This document shows positions 61,801 through 64,000 of a DNA stretch of 64,000 nucleotides, in pieces (the first letter of the stretch is position 1; each line of letters begins with the position of its first letter). The DNA is from Tumebacillus algifaecis. GTDB taxonomy: Bacteria; Bacillota; Bacilli; Tumebacillales; Tumebacillaceae. The stretch is taken from the NCBI RefSeq assembly GCF_002243515.1, contig NZ_CP022657.1, positions 1,261,001 to 1,325,000 on the forward strand, read 5' to 3'. The notes beneath the pieces were generated by a model. That model worked only from the letters and a program-made list of their open reading frames with translations, was not told the DNA's origin and made no database searches. The translations under genes and the position numbers were made by a program.

Positions 61801-62038
61801 TAAATTGACCTTCGCTGTCAAAAACTTTGGTCTTGGATGCCATGTTTGTGATCGCATTCAGATCGAGATCGGGAGCTTTCTTGACCAGCGACGCGACAAA
61901 GCCTGCCGCTGCACCCCCGCCAATGATCGCCACGGCCAGAAAGATGAACAAGAAAATTTTGACGAATTTAACCCAGCGTCTTTTCTTCTTCTTCGGTTTC
62001 TTTTTGTGCTGATCGGTTCGGGTGTTGTTCTCTTCCAT
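58832..62038 (-). CDS. Class A penicillin-binding protein with three C-terminal FN3 domains
   Basis: 1068 aa from the ATG at 62038 (GGGGGAGG upstream). A basic cytoplasmic tail (KKKPKKKKRRW) and a TM helix at 25-47 lead to a GT51 glycosyltransferase with catalytic Glu110 in AAEDKDFYKHFG and GASTITQQT at 141-149. The transpeptidase has the active Ser in PGSTMKP, and KTG in AGKTGSTDVDKDAW. Three fibronectin III domains make up the last ~280 residues (each with W-x-x-x-x-x-A-x-S-Y and a Y-x-Y-R/K core). It polymerises and cross-links peptidoglycan; the FN3 domains may hold it in the wall. Longer than usual PBP1A (~720-900). Confidence 0.92.
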   Translation of the reverse strand: MEENNTRTDQHKKKPKKKKRRWVKFVKIFLFIFLAVAIIGGGAAAGFVASLVKKAPDLDLNAITNMASKTKVFDSEGQFMFELQGDGDREIIKSLQDTSPYIVDAFVAAEDKDFYKHFGVNPYAIARATAQNLLGGNIVSGASTITQQTIKNAMFPEQERSIERKVQEAALAIQLEQRLGKDEIMLTYLNWIYFGKSGPSNLYGIERASKAIFGIPSKDLNLAQSTVLAALPNNPSLFNPYTNFEATLERQEYILQGMLEAQFITPQEYQEAKAYDVGADITAQKEKTSVQGGEFAHLVAEVETRAAGKLFDTGKYDSLDKAREALFRGGYEIHTTINRKMQNKLDSVIDNDQLYPDNISYTVTDNSGKQIEVENAMMQSGATLIENKTGKILSMAGGRKYEIDQVNHTTQPRQPGSTMKPIAVYGPALEKKMIGSGSAIDDVPMVWPDLNAADGKYFPKNWDSKFHGLMTVRTALEQSYNIPALKVFHDLTPAVGLDFLRQMGVTTLEDTDANLAAAIGGLSHGLTVTEATHAFSTLPNMGASSDAYMIELINDREGKSIYKHESITTQVFNPNTSYILTDMLKDVVRKGTASDIGAKFSGYEVAGKTGSTDVDKDAWFVGYTPDVTLGIWAGYNIPYTLQSAYQKNLPKTLWSSIMTDILPMIDNRTKSFPGNPGGVRQVTVCRLSGKIPTELCQAEHTVSSELFIAGTEPTEQCAVHVKAKYYEVGDKKYLAKDDTPSYLVKEGIFIKREKYTLPNNDKRWLPLDHEKELPSDKDPRSGIEELGTTRVPSNVKITNTSDSSISIAWNRVADAKSYLVLRADSEAGPFQIVSEVKDTMYTDTAVQKGKLYAYRIVSIDKEGLQSDPSQTVTATPGAVQLAPPTGIKTQAGTMGVTVLWQPAQGATSYAIYRSTEPAGSYQKIGNSNGTSFDDVSALPGVTFFYKVASIAGGKESNMSSAVPGALNGNDGENNPDQPVQAPAGVTVTDPKSGNSLVIGWKLSKGAVSYKIERSTDGATWVALGTTSDNGYFDTGLSTGQKYFYRILATDGNGKQSAPSAVASGIPSQ

Positions 62039-62134
62039 AAATTGCGTCCTCCCCCTTATCTGTCTATTATACCACAGGTCAATCGGTGGACAAGAAAATG
62101 ACAGGTTGAGTTGTTGGCGATCGGCTGCGCAGAC

Positions 62135-62164
62135 TTGACAATCCCGTTTAGGCACTGGTATTAT
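62135..62164 (+). promoter_or_regulatory. Promoter of tyrS T-box leader
   Basis: TTGACA, 18-base spacer, TATTAT. Confidence 0.8.
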
Positions 62165-62204
62165 TTTCGAAGATATGCTGCTATGGATGACAAATTCATA
62201 CAAA

Positions 62205-62436
62205 ATAGGCAATGATGGAGCGAGTAGCGTTTTGTAGGATTGTGCAGAGAGCCGGTGGTTGCTGTGAACCGGACAGTCCGATCACGTGAAGTACACTCCG
62301 GAGCCGCTTGGAGGCAATGCCAAGCCGGTCGCGCGAGTGATCGTTACGTCAATGAAGGAGTTTCTATTTTTGAAACTGCTTAGGGTGGTACCGCGAGTTC
62401 AAACCTCGTCCCTATTGGGGACGGGGTTTTTTGTGT
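62205..62436 (+). promoter_or_regulatory. T-box riboswitch, tRNA-Tyr specific
   Basis: Stem I start AATGATGGAGCGAGTAG; specifier codon TAC in GTGAAGTACACTCCGG at about 62286-62301; T-box AGGGTGGTACCGCG at 62382-62395; terminator CCTCGTCCC - TATT - GGGGACGGGG plus T run at 62403-62436. Controls tyrS by tRNA-Tyr charging. Confidence 0.95.
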
Positions 62437-62465
62437 TTTCATCAGAAGATTTGGAGGGTAATGTC

Positions 62466-63710
62466 ATGACAACTCAAGAGCAAAATCTCGATCCGCAGTT
62501 GCAGGCCGAAATTGATCGCCAACTGGCGACGATTCGGCGCGGCGCTGTAGAGATCATTCCGGAAGATGAATTGAAAGCGAAACTGAAGAAAGCGCTGACC
62601 AAAGGTAAACCGCTGCACATCAAATTAGGTCTCGACCCGTCCGCGCCCGATATTCACCTCGGTCACACCGTCGTGCTACAGAAGATGCGCCAGTTTCAAG
62701 ACCTCGGCCATCACGTGACGATCATCATCGGTGACTACACCGGGATGATCGGTGACCCGACCGGCAAATCGGAGACGCGCAAGCAACTGACTCCGGAGCA
62801 AGTGAAAGAAAATGCGCAAACGTATGTCACACAACTCTACAAAGTGCTCGACCAGCAAAAGACTAGCATTCGCTACAATTCGGAGTGGCTCGCACCGATG
62901 AATTTTGCGGACGTCATCGGGCTGGCGGCGAAAACGACCGTTGCGCGGATGCTGGAACGCGACGATTTTGAGAAGCGCTACAATTCGCAGCAACCGATCT
63001 CCCTACATGAGTTCTTCTACCCGCTGATGCAAGGATATGATTCGGTAGCGTTAGAATGCGACGTCGAGTTAGGCGGCACCGATCAGAAGTTCAATCTGCT
63101 GATGGGCCGTATGCTGCAAAAAGAATATGGCAAAGAGCAACAGATCATTTTGACGATGCCGTTGATCGAAGGTCTTGACGGCGTGCAAAAAATGTCCAAA
63201 TCGCTTGGCAACTATATCGGGATCGACGAGGCGCCAAATGAAATGTACGGCAAGACGATGTCGATTCCTGATGAACTGATGGCCAAATACTACGAGTTGG
63301 TCACCGACCTGCCGACTGAGGAAGTGGAAGCGATCAAGCGTGGTTTTGCTAGCGGCGAACTGCACCCGCGCGATTTGAAAATGCGTCTGGGCCGCGAGAT
63401 CGTGCGCATGTACCACGGAGAGGAAGCGGCACAGGCAGCAGAAGAGAATTTCAAAACGATCTTCCAAAAGCGCGCATTGCCGACCGATATCCCGGAAGTG
63501 ACCGTGGAAGCGGGAACTGTGTGGGTCGTCAAATTGCTCGTTGACCTCGGCATGGCTCCGTCCAACGGTGAAGCACGCCGTTTGGTGCAGCAGGGCGGCG
63601 TGAAGATCAATGAGGAAAAAGTGGATGCGGCCGATGCACAGATCGAACTGGCAGATGGAATGGTCATTCAGGCTGGCAAACGCAAATTTGCCAAGATCAA
63701 ATTGGGTTAG
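62466..63710 (+). CDS. tyrS: Tyrosyl-tRNA synthetase
   Basis: 414 aa from the ATG at 62466, with GGAGGGT upstream; the open frame 5' of this lies in the T-box leader. Class I signatures: HIGH box as HLGHT and KMSKS in [10 protein letters not shown]. An S4 RNA-binding domain ends the protein ([20 protein letters not shown]). The sequence with EEELKAKL-type start and [10 protein letters not shown] is of the TyrZ subgroup rather than classic Bacillus TyrS. Confidence 0.96.
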   Translation: MTTQEQNLDPQLQAEIDRQLATIRRGAVEIIPEDELKAKLKKALTKGKPLHIKLGLDPSAPDIHLGHTVVLQKMRQFQDLGHHVTIIIGDYTGMIGDPTGKSETRKQLTPEQVKENAQTYVTQLYKVLDQQKTSIRYNSEWLAPMNFADVIGLAAKTTVARMLERDDFEKRYNSQQPISLHEFFYPLMQGYDSVALECDVELGGTDQKFNLLMGRMLQKEYGKEQQIILTMPLIEGLDGVQKMSKSLGNYIGIDEAPNEMYGKTMSIPDELMAKYYELVTDLPTEEVEAIKRGFASGELHPRDLKMRLGREIVRMYHGEEAAQAAEENFKTIFQKRALPTDIPEVTVEAGTVWVVKLLVDLGMAPSNGEARRLVQQGGVKINEEKVDAADAQIELADGMVIQAGKRKFAKIKLG

Positions 63711-63718
63711 ATGAGCGA

Positions 63719-63752
63719 GAAAGAGACTCTCCGAGGAGAGTCTCTTTCTTCC
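63719..63752 (+). terminator. Terminator after tyrS
   Basis: GAAAGAGACTCTCC - GA - GGAGAGTCTCTTTC followed by TTCC. The remaining ~250 bases to the window end hold no ORF or RNA gene that I can support. Confidence 0.85.
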
Positions 63753-64000
63753 TATATAGTAGGTTAGATGCTCAGGAATGGTTGATTCAGGGAATCTGGC
63801 GGCGTAAAAATAATCTAGTAGCAGGAGAAACTAGGGAAAGCAGATTACCTTAGGTTCTCTTGATGCACAGAAATTTAGCGCACGTTATGAGATTGTGCTG
63901 CCCTGTGGACGAAATAAGGAGAATGAGCGGGCACGCAATGGAGATCCAAGCAATCTAGGCAATCGGTATCTTTCTTACTACTTATGTGGTGATCGCTTCG

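Noticed and set aside
62286..62465. 60-residue N-terminal extension of tyrosyl-tRNA synthetase
   Set aside because: This part is the T-box leader with specifier, T-box and terminator; the gene has a good ribosome site before 62466.

Overview
The window looks like a chromosomal piece of a spore-forming Gram-positive bacterium of the order Bacillales, most likely Tumebacillus or another Alicyclobacillaceae relative (inference from gene content, not a database match). Supporting signs are strong AGGAGG-type ribosome binding sites with many GTG/TTG starts, two T-box leaders, an infC operon with an L20-type leader and an ATT start codon, the sporulation gene ytxC, an S-layer (SLH) protein, and the Bacillus-like order ytxC..infC-rpmI-rplT..trmH-pheS-pheT-zapA-cvpA..mutS2. 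Most of the window is moderately GC-rich by eye. The stretch from about 30.4 to 40.2 kb is clearly AT-rich and has accessory content.

Layout. 0-4.9 kb: polysaccharide/glycogen-type sugar operon (frameshifted GT4 glycosyltransferase, sugar nucleotidyltransferase fused to a dead phosphomannomutase domain, GH15 glucoamylase). 4.9-11.5 kb, mostly minus strand: SLH protein, HTH/TPR regulator, PIG-L deacetylase, DUF3905 protein (plus), M23 peptidase. 11.8-17.6 kb: phosphate uptake pair (DUF47 + Pit), a Q/N-rich repeat protein, small proteins, a lipoprotein, an Fe-alcohol dehydrogenase. 17.7-20.4 kb: AlaX-type alanyl-tRNA editing protein, an aminotransferase and an enoyl-CoA hydratase-like protein.

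21.1-29.1 kb is the most interesting core region. It holds a NurA nuclease and a HerA ATPase, then (after a GNAT, a TIGR00266 protein and a terminator) an Mre11/SbcD-like nuclease followed by a Rad50 split over three genes: an N-lobe with an arm made of 47-residue repeats ending in a CPVC zinc hook, a short coiled-coil protein, and a C-lobe with Walker B. Together this resembles the archaeal HerA-NurA-Mre11-Rad50 end-resection set. speD follows.

29.7-30.4 kb: seven tRNA genes (Ala, Val, Asp, Phe, Gly, Cys, Val). 30.4-40.2 kb: an AT-rich island ending in a decayed tRNA 3' fragment. It contains a secreted protein resembling the type 44 polymorphic toxin domain, a divergent DUF5412 protein, diverged direct repeats, an RRNPP-type regulator with a nonsense codon in its HTH followed by an intact 44-aa secreted signalling-peptide gene, a second HTH/TPR regulator, orphan membrane proteins and a three-gene DDE/AAA/DUF6431 transposon whose DUF6431 gene is frameshifted.

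40.2-47.5 kb: cell-wall endopeptidase, an ATPase, a pentapeptide-repeat protein, a secreted triple-repeat protein next to an OmpR-type two-component system, ytxC. 47.5-63.7 kb: housekeeping genes (infC-rpmI-rplT, a KtrA-like RCK protein, trmH-family methyltransferase, pheST, zapA, cvpA, mutS2, a class A PBP with three FN3 domains, tyrS), with a striking nested minisatellite at 50.53-50.69 kb. After tyrS the last ~250 bases hold no recognisable gene.
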